From an uncultured Eubacterium sp. (GTDB lineage: Bacteria > Bacillota > Clostridia > Lachnospirales > Lachnospiraceae): DNA of 64,000 nucleotides. The notes beneath the pieces are model-generated. The model was not told the origin of the DNA, ran no database searches, and saw only the letters and a program-made list of their open reading frames with translations. Location: the NCBI GenBank assembly GCA_934338065.1, contig CAKRGX010000005.1:56013-120012 (forward strand), written 5' to 3'. Each line of letters begins with the position of its first letter. Positions within the stretch are counted from its first letter, which is position 1. The position numbers and the translations under genes are program-made. Below are positions 54,401 to 64,000 of the stretch, piece after piece.

Positions 54401-55639
54401 TTAATATAACGGATACTTATCTGTCAATGTTTTAACAATAGCCTTTGCTTTTTCGCCATTTGCCTCATGGTCATCAATCATCATAGCAATCGCTTCTGCA
54501 ATCTGATCCATATCATCGGTATTCATACCGCGGCTTGTCACCGCTGCAGTTCCCAGACGAATTCCACTTGTAACAAAAGGAGACTGTGGATCATTAGGAA
54601 TCGTATTTTTATTGGAAGTAATATTAGCATCATCAAGCCATTTCTCGACTTCTTTTCCTGTCAGACCTTTTGCAGCAAGGTCAACTAACATCAGATGATT
54701 ATCTGTACCACCGGATACGATGTCAATACCACGCTTCTGCAAACCTTTACATAATGCCTGTGCATTATCAATGATGTTCCTGCCATACTCCTTAAAAGCC
54801 GGATCCAGTGCTTCTTTAAAACATAACGCTTTTGCTGCAATGACATGCATCAATGGTCCTCCCTGGATTCCTGGGAAAATTGCTTTATTTAATTTGTGTT
54901 CAGCAGCAAATTCTTCTGACGAAAGAATCATACCACCACGTGGACCACGAAGCGTCTTATGTGTCGTTGTCGTTACAACGTGAGCATATGGAATTGGACT
55001 TTCATGATATCCGGATGCTACAAGACCCGCAATATGTGCCATGTCAACCATTAAGAAAGCACCTGCTTCATCTGCTATTTCACGAAATCTCTTAAAATCG
55101 ATTTTACGACAATAAGCACTTGCTCCGGCAATGATCATCTTTGGCTTACATTCCTTAGCAATGCGCTCAACTTCGTCATAATCAATAAAACCTGTGTCAT
55201 CAACACCATATGGCACAATGTTGTAATAGGTACCGGAAATGTTGGCAGGACTTCCATGAGATAAATGTCCGCCATGATCAAGGTTCATTCCCATAACCGT
55301 TTCACCCGGCTTTACTAAAGCAAAAAACACCGCCATATTAGCCTGTGCACCGGAATGAGGCTGTACATTGGCATAGGTACAGCCAAACAGTTTCTTAGCA
55401 CGGTCACGAGCCAGATCCTCAACAATATCAACATACTGACATCCGCCATAATAACGTTTTCCCGGATATCCCTCTGCATATTTGTTTGTCAATGTACTTC
55501 CCATTGCAGCCATAACAGCCTTACTTACAAAGTTTTCTGAGGCAATCAGCTCAATATGGTCATTCTGTCGTCCCGTCTCCAGTTCCATTGCCTTTGCCAA
55601 CTCAGGGTCAGCATTCTTCACTAAATCAAATGAATACAT
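54401..55639 (-). CDS. glyA: Serine hydroxymethyltransferase
   Basis: PLP enzyme interconverting serine and glycine and making 5,10-methylene-THF. The PLP lysine is in [16 protein letters not shown] near residue 228. [28 protein letters not shown] and [14 protein letters not shown] are family motifs. At 412 residues it has family length. It follows purD by 18 bases; glycine and one-carbon units feed purine synthesis, so the grouping fits. Confidence 0.98.
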   Translation of the reverse strand: MYSFDLVKNADPELAKAMELETGRQNDHIELIASENFVSKAVMAAMGSTLTNKYAEGYPGKRYYGGCQYVDIVEDLARDRAKKLFGCTYANVQPHSGAQANMAVFFALVKPGETVMGMNLDHGGHLSHGSPANISGTYYNIVPYGVDDTGFIDYDEVERIAKECKPKMIIAGASAYCRKIDFKRFREIADEAGAFLMVDMAHIAGLVASGYHESPIPYAHVVTTTTHKTLRGPRGGMILSSEEFAAEHKLNKAIFPGIQGGPLMHVIAAKALCFKEALDPAFKEYGRNIIDNAQALCKGLQKRGIDIVSGGTDNHLMLVDLAAKGLTGKEVEKWLDDANITSNKNTIPNDPQSPFVTSGIRLGTAAVTSRGMNTDDMDQIAEAIAMMIDDHEANGEKAKAIVKTLTDKYPLY

Positions 55640-55657
55640 GTCTCGTCTCCTTTTCTA

Positions 55658-56929
55658 TTATGCTTCATCAATTGCTTTACCAATATCATTTCTCATATAT
55701 TTGTTCTCAAACGAAATCCACTTTGTTGCTTCATAAGCATTTGCTCTTGCCTCTTTGAGGTCAGCGCCTTTTGCCGTAATGCCAAGTACGCGCCCGCCGT
55801 TGGTCACGATTCCTTCTTCCGTTTTCTTAGTTCCCGCATGGAAGACATAATAACCTTCCTTATCATCAAAGTTTTCAAAACCTGTGATCAATTTGCCTTT
55901 TTCATAATGCTCCGGATATCCATCCGATGCTAATACGACACAAACGGCAGCATTATCTTCAAACTGAAGCTCAACTTTATCTAATTTTCCATCAATGCAG
56001 GCGTTCATGACATCAATAATATCATTTTTCATACGAGGGAGAACAACCTGTGCTTCCGGATCACCAAAACGCGCATTATACTCTAATACTTTAGGTCCAT
56101 CCTCAGTAAGCATCAAACCAACAAACAGGATTCCAACAAAGTCCCGGCCTTCTGCTTTCATGGCATCCATCGTTGGCTGGTATACTTTTTCCTCACAAAA
56201 CTTCTGTACTTCTTCTGTGTAAAACGGACTCGGTGAAAATGTTCCCATACCACCGGTATTCAGCCCCTGATCACCATCTTTGGCGCGTTTATGATCCTGA
56301 GCACTTGTCATTGGCTTAATATGTGTACCATCACAATAGCATAATACCGATACCTCGCGGCCTGTCATAAACTCTTCAATCACGATCTCGTTGCCGGCAT
56401 CACCAAACTGCTTATCCAGCATCAATGTCTTAACACCTGCTTTGGCATCTTCAAGATCATTGCAGATCAAAACTCCTTTGCCCAGTGCCAGACCATCTGC
56501 TTTCAGAACAATTGGCATCTTGGCTGTTTCCAGATATCGAATAGCTTCTTCCGGGTCTGTAAAATTCTCATACGCTGCTGTAGGAATATGATATTTTTTC
56601 ATCAAATCTTTTGAAAAAGCTTTTGATCCCTCAATAATAGCTGCATTCTTTCGTGGTCCAAAAACACGCAGCCCTCTCTTTTCAAATACATCTACAATAC
56701 CGCCAACTAACGGATCATCCATACCAACAATAGTAAGATCGATCCGTTTCTCTTCAGCGAAATCCGCCAATCGGTCAAATTCCATTGCGGTAATGTCAAC
56801 ACATTCAGCTATAAGACCAATACCGGCATTCCCAGGCGCACAATAAATCTTATCCACCTGACTACTCTTTGCTACACTTGCTGCAATGGCATGTTCTCGC
56901 CCACCACTGCCTACGATCAGTACATTCAC
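55658..56929 (-). CDS. purD: Phosphoribosylamine-glycine ligase (PurD)
   Basis: ATP-grasp enzyme for the second step of purine synthesis, making glycinamide ribonucleotide. MNVLIVGSGGREHAIA opens the protein, with FSKDLMKKYHIPTAAYE, MPIVLKADGLALGKGV, GMGTFSPSPF and NARFGDPEAQ. The start is a GTG at 56929 with AGGAGG 9 bases upstream. At 423 residues it has family length. It lies between purN and glyA. Confidence 0.98.
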   Translation of the reverse strand: MNVLIVGSGGREHAIAASVAKSSQVDKIYCAPGNAGIGLIAECVDITAMEFDRLADFAEEKRIDLTIVGMDDPLVGGIVDVFEKRGLRVFGPRKNAAIIEGSKAFSKDLMKKYHIPTAAYENFTDPEEAIRYLETAKMPIVLKADGLALGKGVLICNDLEDAKAGVKTLMLDKQFGDAGNEIVIEEFMTGREVSVLCYCDGTHIKPMTSAQDHKRAKDGDQGLNTGGMGTFSPSPFYTEEVQKFCEEKVYQPTMDAMKAEGRDFVGILFVGLMLTEDGPKVLEYNARFGDPEAQVVLPRMKNDIIDVMNACIDGKLDKVELQFEDNAAVCVVLASDGYPEHYEKGKLITGFENFDDKEGYYVFHAGTKKTEEGIVTNGGRVLGITAKGADLKEARANAYEATKWISFENKYMRNDIGKAIDEA

Positions 56930-56966
56930 CTACTGCTTCCTCCTTTTGATGTCAATCTATAAAATT

Positions 56967-57590
56967 TTATTTTATTCTCACTAAACGATCCACAATCTCA
57001 ACTTTTCCATTTGCGATCAGATCAATCGCCTGTGGAAGAATTTTCCACTCTGCTTCCTCCATAACACGTTTTTGAAGACTCTCTGGTGTATCATCCTGCT
57101 TAACTTCAACTGCCTTTTGCAATATGATCGGACCACTATCTGTTCCCTCATCCACAAAATGCACAGTGGCTCCTGTTACTTTATTTCCGCGCGCCAGCAC
57201 ACTTTCGTGTACTTTTAATCCATAATATCCTGCCCCACAATGAGAAGGGATCAATGATGGATGAATATTAATGATACGGCTTTCATATGCTTTCACAAAG
57301 TTCTCCGGCAAAATAACCAGATATCCGGCCAGTACGACCAGATCGATTCCCGCCTCATCCAGCACCCGGATCAATTCATTTCCAAATGCATTCCGGTCCT
57401 CAAAGTCTTTTGGAATAAGGACTTTGGCTTCGATATTTTTCTTTGCCGCACGTTCTAAGGCATAGGCATTGGCTTTATTACTAATAACAAGCGAAATCTC
57501 CGTATTCGTGATTTGTCCACTATCTACACTATCCAGAATTGCCTGTAGATTTGTCCCACCACCAGACACACATACTGCAATTTTTAGCAT
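56967..57590 (-). CDS. purN: Phosphoribosylglycinamide formyltransferase (PurN)
   Basis: Formylates GAR using 10-formyl-[35 protein letters not shown] and [17 protein letters not shown] followed by [18 protein letters not shown] match the PurN family, including the Asn-His-Asp catalytic set. At 207 residues it has family length. The ATG overlaps the purM stop by 7 bases, with AAAGGA 8 bases upstream. Confidence 0.97.
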   Translation of the reverse strand: MLKIAVCVSGGGTNLQAILDSVDSGQITNTEISLVISNKANAYALERAAKKNIEAKVLIPKDFEDRNAFGNELIRVLDEAGIDLVVLAGYLVILPENFVKAYESRIINIHPSLIPSHCGAGYYGLKVHESVLARGNKVTGATVHFVDEGTDSGPIILQKAVEVKQDDTPESLQKRVMEEAEWKILPQAIDLIANGKVEIVDRLVRIK

Positions 57591-58615
57591 AGGGTAATTC
57601 CTTTCTCGCCATTCTGGATCTCACCCATTATATATGGCGTTTCTCCTGCCGACTTGATTGCTTCCACCGTTTTATCCACATCACTCTTATCTACAGCAGT
57701 AATCATACCAACACCCATATTATAGGTATTGAACATAGCCTCCTCAGCAATATCTCCATCCGTTGCCAGCATTTTAAAGATTGGCGGTATAACAAAACTG
57801 TCTTTTGCAATAACGGCATGTGTCCCCTCTTTTAACATTCTAGGAATATTTTCATAGAATCCACCTCCGGTAATATGACTGCATGCCTTAATACGTACAC
57901 CGGCATCTTTGATGCTTCGCAGCGCTTTTACATATATTTTGGTTGGCGTCAGCAAAGTCTCACCTAATGTAAGATTACTTTCTAATGACTCATAATTGCG
58001 ATTTAATGTCCCCGGGTTCATTGAGAATACGCTTCTTACCAGTGAATAGCCATTACTATGTATGCCAGAAGAAGCCATTCCCACCAAAACATCTCCCCCT
58101 TTCAGTTCTTTTCCTGTGATCATATCTTTTTTATCAACAATTCCAACTGAAAAACCAGCCAAATCGTATTCATCCACAGGATAAAATCCCGGCATTTCTG
58201 CAGTCTCTCCTCCGATCAATGCAGAATCAGCCTGACGGCATCCCTCTGCTACACCACTGACAATCTGTGCAATCTTTTCTGGCTCATTTTTTCCACAGGC
58301 AATATAATCCAGGAAAAATAACGGCTCTCCACCGGCGCAGGCAATATCATTTACACACATTGCCACCGCATCAATACCTATTGTATCATGTTTGTCCAAA
58401 ATAAATGCTAGTTTCAATTTCGTACCAACACCATCGGTACCTGATACTAAGGTAGGCTCTTCCATCTGCATAAACTTTTTCATTGAAAATGCTCCCGAAA
58501 AGCCTCCTATATCAGTCAAAACCTCAGGTCTCATGGTAGAAGCGATGTGCTCCTTCATAAGAGATACTGCCTTGTAACCTGCCTCGATGTCGACTCCTGC
58601 TTTTTTGTAATCCAT
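57584..58615 (-). CDS. purM: Phosphoribosylformylglycinamidine cyclo-ligase (PurM)
   Basis: Makes aminoimidazole ribonucleotide. [60 protein letters not shown] (part shown) and [15 protein letters not shown] are PurM hallmarks. The ATG at 58615 has AGGAGG 9 bases upstream; the longer frame includes that site. It starts only 13 bases after the stop of a large surface protein, with no terminator between. Confidence 0.97.
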   Translation of the reverse strand: MDYKKAGVDIEAGYKAVSLMKEHIASTMRPEVLTDIGGFSGAFSMKKFMQMEEPTLVSGTDGVGTKLKLAFILDKHDTIGIDAVAMCVNDIACAGGEPLFFLDYIACGKNEPEKIAQIVSGVAEGCRQADSALIGGETAEMPGFYPVDEYDLAGFSVGIVDKKDMITGKELKGGDVLVGMASSGIHSNGYSLVRSVFSMNPGTLNRNYESLESNLTLGETLLTPTKIYVKALRSIKDAGVRIKACSHITGGGFYENIPRMLKEGTHAVIAKDSFVIPPIFKMLATDGDIAEEAMFNTYNMGVGMITAVDKSDVDKTVEAIKSAGETPYIMGEIQNGEKGITLC

Positions 58616-58628
58616 GTCATTTATCCTC

Positions 58629-61220
58629 CTAAACAATTTTAAACTTAATCTTTTTGGTTCCTATATAGTTTCCTGTTCCCTTAATAGTAATAGCCGCATT
58701 CCCGCGTTTTTTGTTTTTCTTGTATGCTACCCGGTAATCACGATTTTTCTTTAAGGTAACTCCTCCAATCTTCACTTTTACTTTTGGACGGATTGGCTTT
58801 CCTGTTTTCACATATGCTTTTCTTACACCTGTTATACGCGCTTTCTTTAGCTTACTCCGGCTTATTGTAAAATACACTTTGGATGTTCCCGTATAATTTC
58901 CCATACCAGTGATTACTATTGCTGCTGTTCCACGTTTTATATTATTCTGGTATGAAACAACATAGTCCACGCCTCTCTTAAGCGTCTTTCCATTAAGTGA
59001 TGCTGTCACAGATGGCTCAATTTTCCTTCCTGTATAGGAGTATCTGGATGCGGCACCACTCAGTTCCACACCTGTAACCGTACACGGACGGATCGTAAAT
59101 GACCTTGTTAATGTGCCCTTATAATGTCCGATTCCGATAATGCTAACTTTTGCCGTTCCCACTTTATTATTTGATGTATAAACCAAACGGTAATCCAGAT
59201 CCTGAGTAAGCATAACACCATTAAGTTTCACGGTTACAGCCGGTGTCACAGAAGTACCAGAATATCCATAGCTTCCCAGTGAAGAAACATCCGCCCTGGC
59301 AACTGACAATTCTAATGCCCCATAGGCATTTTCTGCCTCACACAAGGTTTTATAATCGGATACATAGACTTTCTGTTCCTCCGTCAGACGGTCATAAGCA
59401 TTTCGGGCACGATCAATGTTTTCTTTTGAACCCACATCTACTTTTCCAATTTGTCCAATCAATGTAGATACACGAAGTGCAGCATTCATATTAAGCGCTT
59501 CCAGATCCTGATCAATACTCTGCATCTTTTTCAGATAATCATTTCCAAAATACCGCTTTGCCGCATCAGAAAGTTTGTCATATTCCTCATGCAGAGAGGC
59601 AGCATATTGTTTATCCATAAGCGAATGGTTATTTACAATAACATCAACCTTTGATCTCAATGCACCCGCAGCCACTACATCCTGATAAATCGTCCGGAGA
59701 CTTTCAATATTAAATATAGCTTCTTTTTTCTGTTTACTCAGACTTTCATATCCATTCAAGGCACTTTCAATCTGTAATTTTTTGGAACACATCATGGCAT
59801 CCTCTGTATTTTGTATCTGCCGGATGCTTTTGATCATCTCAATCACTTCTGTAGAATCATCCAAAACAGACACATTCGTTATCAGAGAAGCAATATCACT
59901 TAAACCACTATAGGTATTTACAAATAAACGATAGGCTTTATATGCCTTTTCATACCGCGAAAGGAAATTCTCATATTCCTCTTCAGAAGCAGCCCTGCCA
60001 ATCTCATCAATTGCCGTTAAGACCTCCTCCGTATTAGTGTTCAACAAAACAGCATTATCTAATCTGCTTACATACTCCGAAGGAACCATACTTTTTTCTT
60101 TATCCGTCATTTCTTCATTGTAATAACGATACGCACGTAAAGCGGCTGTTAATTCCGTTTTGTTAGCCGGCATATCGGAGATCAGTGACATCATACCATC
60201 GAGTTCCGATAAATGTTCATATTCGTCTAATACAAACTGAATATCTTCACCGCGATAATAATCATACACCGATATATTATACTTACCTGTCTGTCCTGCC
60301 GACACAGCATCTTTCAATGCCTGCATCTTTTCCTTTATCTTATCAGTAAAAGAATCATATGCTCCCAGATCATCAAAAGCCTGCTCTACTTCAGCATGAA
60401 AAGTTGCTTTTGCAAAAATCTCATAATTATCTAATAACTGATTCTTGCTGTCTTTCTGCAGACAAACATAATACTTCGGCTTCAAGCTGGCATATTTACT
60501 ATCATACAATCCGTATGCCGTCTTTGCCGTTTCGTAATCCTCTTTAAAAAAGTCATAGTCATCTGCACTGCTGTTTTTTGTAGGAATTTCTATATAAGAA
60601 AACGCATTATCGGCACGTTCAAGTAGAACTAACAACTCATGGATCTGATTCATCGCGTTCACATCATCCGCATTAACTGCCTCTCGAACATGCTTGTCTG
60701 CTTCATCATACGCTTTCTGCGCCGCTGCATAATTTTCCTTCGTCAACGGCTCATTCAAAAGGTTCTGAATCGCCTGAGTGACCGGTTTTGCCAGACGGTT
60801 CAACTCCTTCTTCTGCACATCCGAATAGGCAATAGAAAATTCCTGAACCGATGTAAAATAGGTATGCCGGATCTGTGCCGGTTCCTCTGACACACCAGGA
60901 GTCACTTCTCCGGGATCATCGGTCTCCTCTGCGTCCACAAATACTGTTGTCTTTTCTGCTACATAAGCATCTAGTGTCTCAACTGCTGAACTACTTGTAA
61001 TATCACGAAGTATTCTTTCCAGTCCATCTACCTGCTCAGCCAGTTCTTCTGAAAACACATACTCCTCTACTGTTGGCGCTGCCTGGACAATGGCATCAAT
61101 GTAACCTTTCGCCTTTTGAACATCAGAAGCAGTATCTGCTTTCACAATGTTGACTGGCAACAGTGAAATCATTAATACAATCACAGTCCATAAAGAAAAT
61201 ACTCTTTTCAAACTCTTCAT
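58629..61220 (-). CDS. Large secreted surface protein with three C-terminal beta repeats
   Basis: Function unknown. The 863-residue product has a signal peptide (about 1-30, ending NIVKA). A long helical region follows (about 35-640) with several FIVAR-like or albumin-binding-like helical bundles (for example [18 protein letters not shown]). The C-terminal three copies of a 70-residue beta module lie at about 643-712, 713-790 and 791-863 ([47 protein letters not shown]). No LPxTG is present. The ATG at 61220 abuts GGGAGG with no gap; a TTG at 61211, 8 bases from it, is an alternative start. It leads into purM. Confidence 0.88.
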   Translation of the reverse strand: MKSLKRVFSLWTVIVLMISLLPVNIVKADTASDVQKAKGYIDAIVQAAPTVEEYVFSEELAEQVDGLERILRDITSSSAVETLDAYVAEKTTVFVDAEETDDPGEVTPGVSEEPAQIRHTYFTSVQEFSIAYSDVQKKELNRLAKPVTQAIQNLLNEPLTKENYAAAQKAYDEADKHVREAVNADDVNAMNQIHELLVLLERADNAFSYIEIPTKNSSADDYDFFKEDYETAKTAYGLYDSKYASLKPKYYVCLQKDSKNQLLDNYEIFAKATFHAEVEQAFDDLGAYDSFTDKIKEKMQALKDAVSAGQTGKYNISVYDYYRGEDIQFVLDEYEHLSELDGMMSLISDMPANKTELTAALRAYRYYNEEMTDKEKSMVPSEYVSRLDNAVLLNTNTEEVLTAIDEIGRAASEEEYENFLSRYEKAYKAYRLFVNTYSGLSDIASLITNVSVLDDSTEVIEMIKSIRQIQNTEDAMMCSKKLQIESALNGYESLSKQKKEAIFNIESLRTIYQDVVAAGALRSKVDVIVNNHSLMDKQYAASLHEEYDKLSDAAKRYFGNDYLKKMQSIDQDLEALNMNAALRVSTLIGQIGKVDVGSKENIDRARNAYDRLTEEQKVYVSDYKTLCEAENAYGALELSVARADVSSLGSYGYSGTSVTPAVTVKLNGVMLTQDLDYRLVYTSNNKVGTAKVSIIGIGHYKGTLTRSFTIRPCTVTGVELSGAASRYSYTGRKIEPSVTASLNGKTLKRGVDYVVSYQNNIKRGTAAIVITGMGNYTGTSKVYFTISRSKLKKARITGVRKAYVKTGKPIRPKVKVKIGGVTLKKNRDYRVAYKKNKKRGNAAITIKGTGNYIGTKKIKFKIV

Positions 61221-61252
61221 CCTCCCTTTTGGAAAGTTACTTATTCTTTTAT

Positions 61253-61281
61253 ATTTTACCTTGTCTCACAAAAAATAGCAA
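61253..61281 (-). promoter_or_regulatory. Promoter of the surface protein-purM-purN-purD-glyA run
   Basis: On the minus strand TTGCTA (61276-61281) and TAAAAT (61253-61258) are separated by 17 bases, about 35 bases from the surface protein start. Confidence 0.65.
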
Positions 61282-61335
61282 CAAGAAATCCTTTTCTTTC
61301 ATAGAAAAATTGATTATAATTTTGCAATATCCTTA

Positions 61336-61364
61336 TTTACTTTTCTGTCAAAATCACCTATACT
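61336..61364 (+). promoter_or_regulatory. Promoter of the small unknown gene at 61418
   Basis: TTTACT (61336-61341) and TATACT (61359-61364) are separated by 17 bases, about 50 bases before the start codon. Confidence 0.6.
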
Positions 61365-61417
61365 ATTAAATCGATACTGCCACCATGAGAAATATAAAAT
61401 ATTGGAGGAAAAAGCAG

Positions 61418-61687
61418 ATGTTTCGTTTGTGGGGAAAGATTATCCGGAATAACCGGTTTGAAAAAGATATGGTATATGAAAATAATGATTCTTCTTTAAA
61501 CAGGACAAAAAAAGTGTTTGATGGCCTTCATACTATCTGCATGGATTTTGATCTCCAACAGCCAATCTGGTTAGATAAAAATATATCAGAATTTAAACGG
61601 ATTGACAAAACAAGATTCGGACAAGATAACTTTATCGAAACAATCTCTTTTGATTATCTGGAAATTGAAGTTATTGAAGAAGATTAA
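61418..61687 (+). CDS. Small uncharacterised protein
   Basis: I do not recognise the family. The 89-residue product has a basic N-terminus (FRLWGKIIRNNRFEKDMVYEN) and an acidic C-terminal half (WLDKNISEFKRIDKTRFGQDNFIE), with no signal, membrane segment or metal motif. The start at 61418 has GGAGG 9 bases upstream; the earlier ATG at 61385 overlaps no ribosome site. It is followed 75 bases later by the ferredoxin gene, with no terminator between, so the two may be co-transcribed. Confidence 0.7.
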   Translation: MFRLWGKIIRNNRFEKDMVYENNDSSLNRTKKVFDGLHTICMDFDLQQPIWLDKNISEFKRIDKTRFGQDNFIETISFDYLEIEVIEED

Positions 61688-61762
61688 TCTTAATATTACT
61701 GTATATTTTTATTTAATCTGACTAAACTATAAATAAAGATATGCAAAAACGGAGGCATGAAT

Positions 61763-61957
61763 ATGAAAACTTATGTTGATCAGGAAACTTGTATTGCATG
61801 TGGGTTATGCGTTTCCAGTGTAAATGAAGTTTACGACTTTAATGATAACGGAAAGGCCGAATCGATTGTAGACTGTGTACCACCTGAATACGAAGAAGAT
61901 GCAAGACAGGCAGCTAATAACTGCCCGGTAGATGCCATAGAAATTATTGAAAATTAA
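61763..61957 (+). CDS. Single-cluster [4Fe-4S] ferredoxin
   Basis: A 64-residue electron carrier. CIACGLC and the final cysteine in NNCPVDAI give the four cluster ligands of a monocluster ferredoxin. The usual second CP site after the first triad is replaced by SSVNEVY, while one non-ligand cysteine remains (VDCVPPEYEED). The start at 61763 has GGAGG 7 bases upstream; the preceding ATG overlaps it. Its electron partner is not evident here. Confidence 0.93.
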   Translation: MKTYVDQETCIACGLCVSSVNEVYDFNDNGKAESIVDCVPPEYEEDARQAANNCPVDAIEIIEN

Positions 61958-62006
61958 AAAAGCTATCGATTCATTTACGTTGAAATGGATCGATAGCTTT
62001 TTTTTT
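61956..62006. terminator. Bidirectional terminator between ferredoxin and hydratase
   Basis: AAAAAGCTATCGATTCATTT pairs with the segment from 61983 (AAATGGATCGATAGCTTTTT), with one mismatch, followed by a run of T. The A-run on the left makes it active on the minus strand too. Confidence 0.88.
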
Positions 62007-62025
62007 GATACCACAATGGATACTT

Positions 62026-64000
62026 TTATTTATTGTCTTTTTTATTATAATTGATCAGGCAGCCTTTCAGAATGATCTCGCGTTCATCATCGGTCAGATT
62101 ACCAAGATGAAGTTCAATTTCTTTCATCCCCTTATTCACAACATACGCATGAATACTGTCTTCCCTGGTTTCGATAGCTTTTTTAATATCTTTTACAAAG
62201 ATATAATCATCCTTATCAAAAGCAAGATCTCCATCAAAGACAAACGGTAACATTCCCCAGTTGATCAGATTAGAACGATATCGTTTTGTCGCATACTCTC
62301 TTGCAATGTTTGCCATACCCCCCAGCACACGCTGGCAGCTGGCAGCCTGCTCACGGGCAGAACCATCTCCTGGTTTAACAGCAAAGATCACGCTTCCCAC
62401 CTCGGTATCTTGCGGAACAATATCAAATTTTTCCTGAATGCTCTTATAAATATCTTTTAACTGAATATCTTGTTTGTATATATCAGCACCCGCAATACGT
62501 GCTTTTTCTACTTTCTGAACCTCTTTTGCTTTTCCTACATAAGCAGGATCTTTTCGGCTTAAAGTAAACTCAGCCAAACCTAACGGATTAGAACGATAAG
62601 ATGAAGTCTCACCGGATGGAATCAATTCATCTGTTGTTGTAACCGGGTCGTGAATCATGGACACAACCTTCAAAAGAACATTATCTGTCAGTGCATGCAT
62701 TTCCGGCCAGTCAACAATATTAGGTCCAAATTTGATCTCAACACTTGGATCTGCCTTCCCAACCCCATTAAATACACGATTTTCATAGATTGATTTATCA
62801 TAAAAATATTTGGGCTTTGTAAATTCAGCATCAATATCCGTAGCAGCCGTAAGATACCCTTTATTTGCTGCAGTAGCGGCAATTGAACGCGCATCCATAA
62901 GTGCAACAGAGGCAATCTGTCCGTTCGTAACCTTAGATCCCTCTCTGTTCGGGAAATTGCGTGTAGAATGGCGTATACTAAGTCCTTTGTTGCTTGGCAC
63001 ATCGCCGGCACCAAAACATGGTCCGCAAAATGCGGTACGGATCGTTGCGCCTGTTTCCATAAGGTCTGCAATTCTTCCATTTTTCACAAGTTCCATAAAG
63101 ATTGGCTGGGAAGCGGGATAAATACTCAGAGAGAATTCATCTGCACCGATCGTTTTTCCACGCAGAATATCGGCTGCATCACAAAGATTTTCATATCCAC
63201 CACCAGCGCATCCGGCAATCACACCTTGCTCTACATATAATCTGCCCTTACGTATCTTGTCCGTCAGGGTAAAGCTGATGTCTTTATTATTATCAAGACT
63301 TACCAGTGCCTTTTTCTCAACATCGTGAAGAATATCTTCCAAATTGGCATTCAACTCTTCAATCGTATATACATTGCTTGGATGGAATGGCATAGCAATC
63401 ATCGGCTTGATCTGTGACAAATCGACTTCTACTACACCATCATAATAAGCAACCTGCGCTGGGTTAATCTCTTTGAAATCATCGGTTCTTCCATGTATCT
63501 CATAGAATTCTTTTACTGCATCATCCGTTCTCCAGATAGATGACAGACACGTAGTCTCTGTTGTCATAACATCAATCCCAATACGAAAATCAACACTGAG
63601 ATTATCAATTCCTTCACCGACAAATTCCATTACTTTATTGTTTACATAACCATTCTTAAATACAGCACCGATAATAGCCAGTGCAATATCCTGCGGTCCG
63701 ACACCTTTCTGTGGTGCGCCTGTAAGATGAATTGCCACAACACCCGGCATCGGTATATCATAAGTCTGCTCTAATAACTGCTTCACAATCTCCGGTCCGC
63801 CTTCTCCTACAGCCATTGTACCTAACGCACCATAACGTGTATGACTGTCAGACCCTAAGATCATAGCACCGCCGGCTGCCAGCATTTCACGAGCAAACTG
63901 ATGAATAACGGCCTGATGAGGTGGAACATAAATACCACCATATTTTTTTGCACAGGAAAGACCAAATACATGATCATCTTCATTTATTGTACCACCAACC
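62026..64000 (-). CDS. Aconitase-family hydratase (YbhJ-like), 5' end outside window
   Basis: An iron-sulfur hydratase of the aconitase superfamily, cut by the window edge: about 657 residues are visible and the reading continues past 64000. Within it, [20 protein letters not shown] and a cluster motif CGPCFGAGD (about residue 285 of the ATG-63885 reading) plus TTETTCLSS are visible, and the C-terminus carries a swivel-domain-like segment ([18 protein letters not shown]). The overall pattern fits the uncharacterised YbhJ-type 'hydratase' group better than citrate-cycle AcnA. The substrate is not determined. Confidence 0.85.
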   Translation of the reverse strand, partial: VGGTINEDDHVFGLSCAKKYGGIYVPPHQAVIHQFAREMLAAGGAMILGSDSHTRYGALGTMAVGEGGPEIVKQLLEQTYDIPMPGVVAIHLTGAPQKGVGPQDIALAIIGAVFKNGYVNNKVMEFVGEGIDNLSVDFRIGIDVMTTETTCLSSIWRTDDAVKEFYEIHGRTDDFKEINPAQVAYYDGVVEVDLSQIKPMIAMPFHPSNVYTIEELNANLEDILHDVEKKALVSLDNNKDISFTLTDKIRKGRLYVEQGVIAGCAGGGYENLCDAADILRGKTIGADEFSLSIYPASQPIFMELVKNGRIADLMETGATIRTAFCGPCFGAGDVPSNKGLSIRHSTRNFPNREGSKVTNGQIASVALMDARSIAATAANKGYLTAATDIDAEFTKPKYFYDKSIYENRVFNGVGKADPSVEIKFGPNIVDWPEMHALTDNVLLKVVSMIHDPVTTTDELIPSGETSSYRSNPLGLAEFTLSRKDPAYVGKAKEVQKVEKARIAGADIYKQDIQLKDIYKSIQEKFDIVPQDTEVGSVIFAVKPGDGSAREQAASCQRVLGGMANIAREYATKRYRSNLINWGMLPFVFDGDLAFDKDDYIFVKDIKKAIETREDSIHAYVVNKGMKEIELHLGNLTDDEREIILKGCLINYNKKDNK

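Noticed and set aside
58616..58628. Purine riboswitch upstream of purM
   Set aside because: Only 13 bases separate purM from the previous stop codon.
63886..64000. The hydratase starting at the ATG at 63885
   Set aside because: The frame stays open to 64000 with family-like sequence, so that ATG is internal.
1..64000. Mobile element or horizontally acquired island
   Set aside because: No transposase, integrase, att-like repeat or abrupt composition change was seen; gene order is largely that of core Firmicutes blocks.

Overview
The window looks like a piece of chromosome from a low-to-mid GC, endospore-lineage Firmicute, most likely a gut Lachnospiraceae. The supporting signs are Gram-positive style promoters and Shine-Dalgarno sites, a Firmicutes-type L27 with a cleavable leader next to its protease Prp, sporulation genes yqfC and yqfD, a SpoVB-type flippase, Rex, LexA with Bacillus-type SOS boxes, and several large secreted proteins with lysine-rich Ig or fibronectin-like repeats. 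I saw no tRNA, rRNA, insertion sequence, prophage, CRISPR array or origin. No gene-free stretch exceeds 300 bases. The first gene (miaA) and the last (an aconitase-family hydratase) run off the window edges.

Layout: 1-6050 (minus) holds a membrane-anchored SH3 protein followed by mutS, mutL and miaA. lexA (plus) is divergent, with two SOS boxes between them. 6973-15124 (minus) is a translation and ribosome block: a radical-SAM pair, RNase E/G, then L21, Prp, L27, Obg, YhbY, a NadD-YqeK fusion and RsfS. A plus-strand zinc-ribbon membrane protein follows. 16205-22296 (minus) runs rpsU, yqfC, yqfD, phoH, ybeY, a DUF3048 protein and a flippase. 22450-26340 (minus) runs rlmH, an S66 peptidase, an orphan sensor kinase and azlCD. 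26601-31312 (minus) runs rex, an unknown coiled-coil gene, acpS, nnr, alr and a MazF toxin. An ABC-F ATPase gene is divergent from rex.

33435-38529 (minus) runs lepA, hemW, a purine nucleoside phosphorylase and an MTA/SAH-type deaminase. From 38692 to 45719 lie surface and environment functions: a secreted Ig-like protein, a chemoreceptor, a GH95-family glycosidase and a secreted fibronectin-like protein. 45881-49688 (minus) carries metA and a thiS-thiG-thiH-thiE cluster with no thiF. Its 5' leader contains a strong hairpin-plus-U-tract and does not look like a TPP riboswitch. 49802-54290 (minus) runs topB, a PAP2 phosphatase, a NUDIX hydrolase and an MFS transporter. 54401-61220 (minus) is an apparent operon in which a large surface protein precedes purM, purN, purD and glyA. 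The end carries a small unknown gene, a ferredoxin and the hydratase.

Most of the window is conserved housekeeping. The points I would follow up are: (1) the SH3 membrane protein divergent from lexA, in the position of the SOS division inhibitor YneA in Bacillus, leading into mutS-mutL; (2) the thiS leader RNA and a ThiS ending in an extra cysteine without thiF; (3) Asp at the acyl-specificity position of MetA; (4) the NadD-YqeK fusion with a variant NadD motif; (5) a likely non-canonical start for YqfD; (6) a surface protein heading the purine operon.
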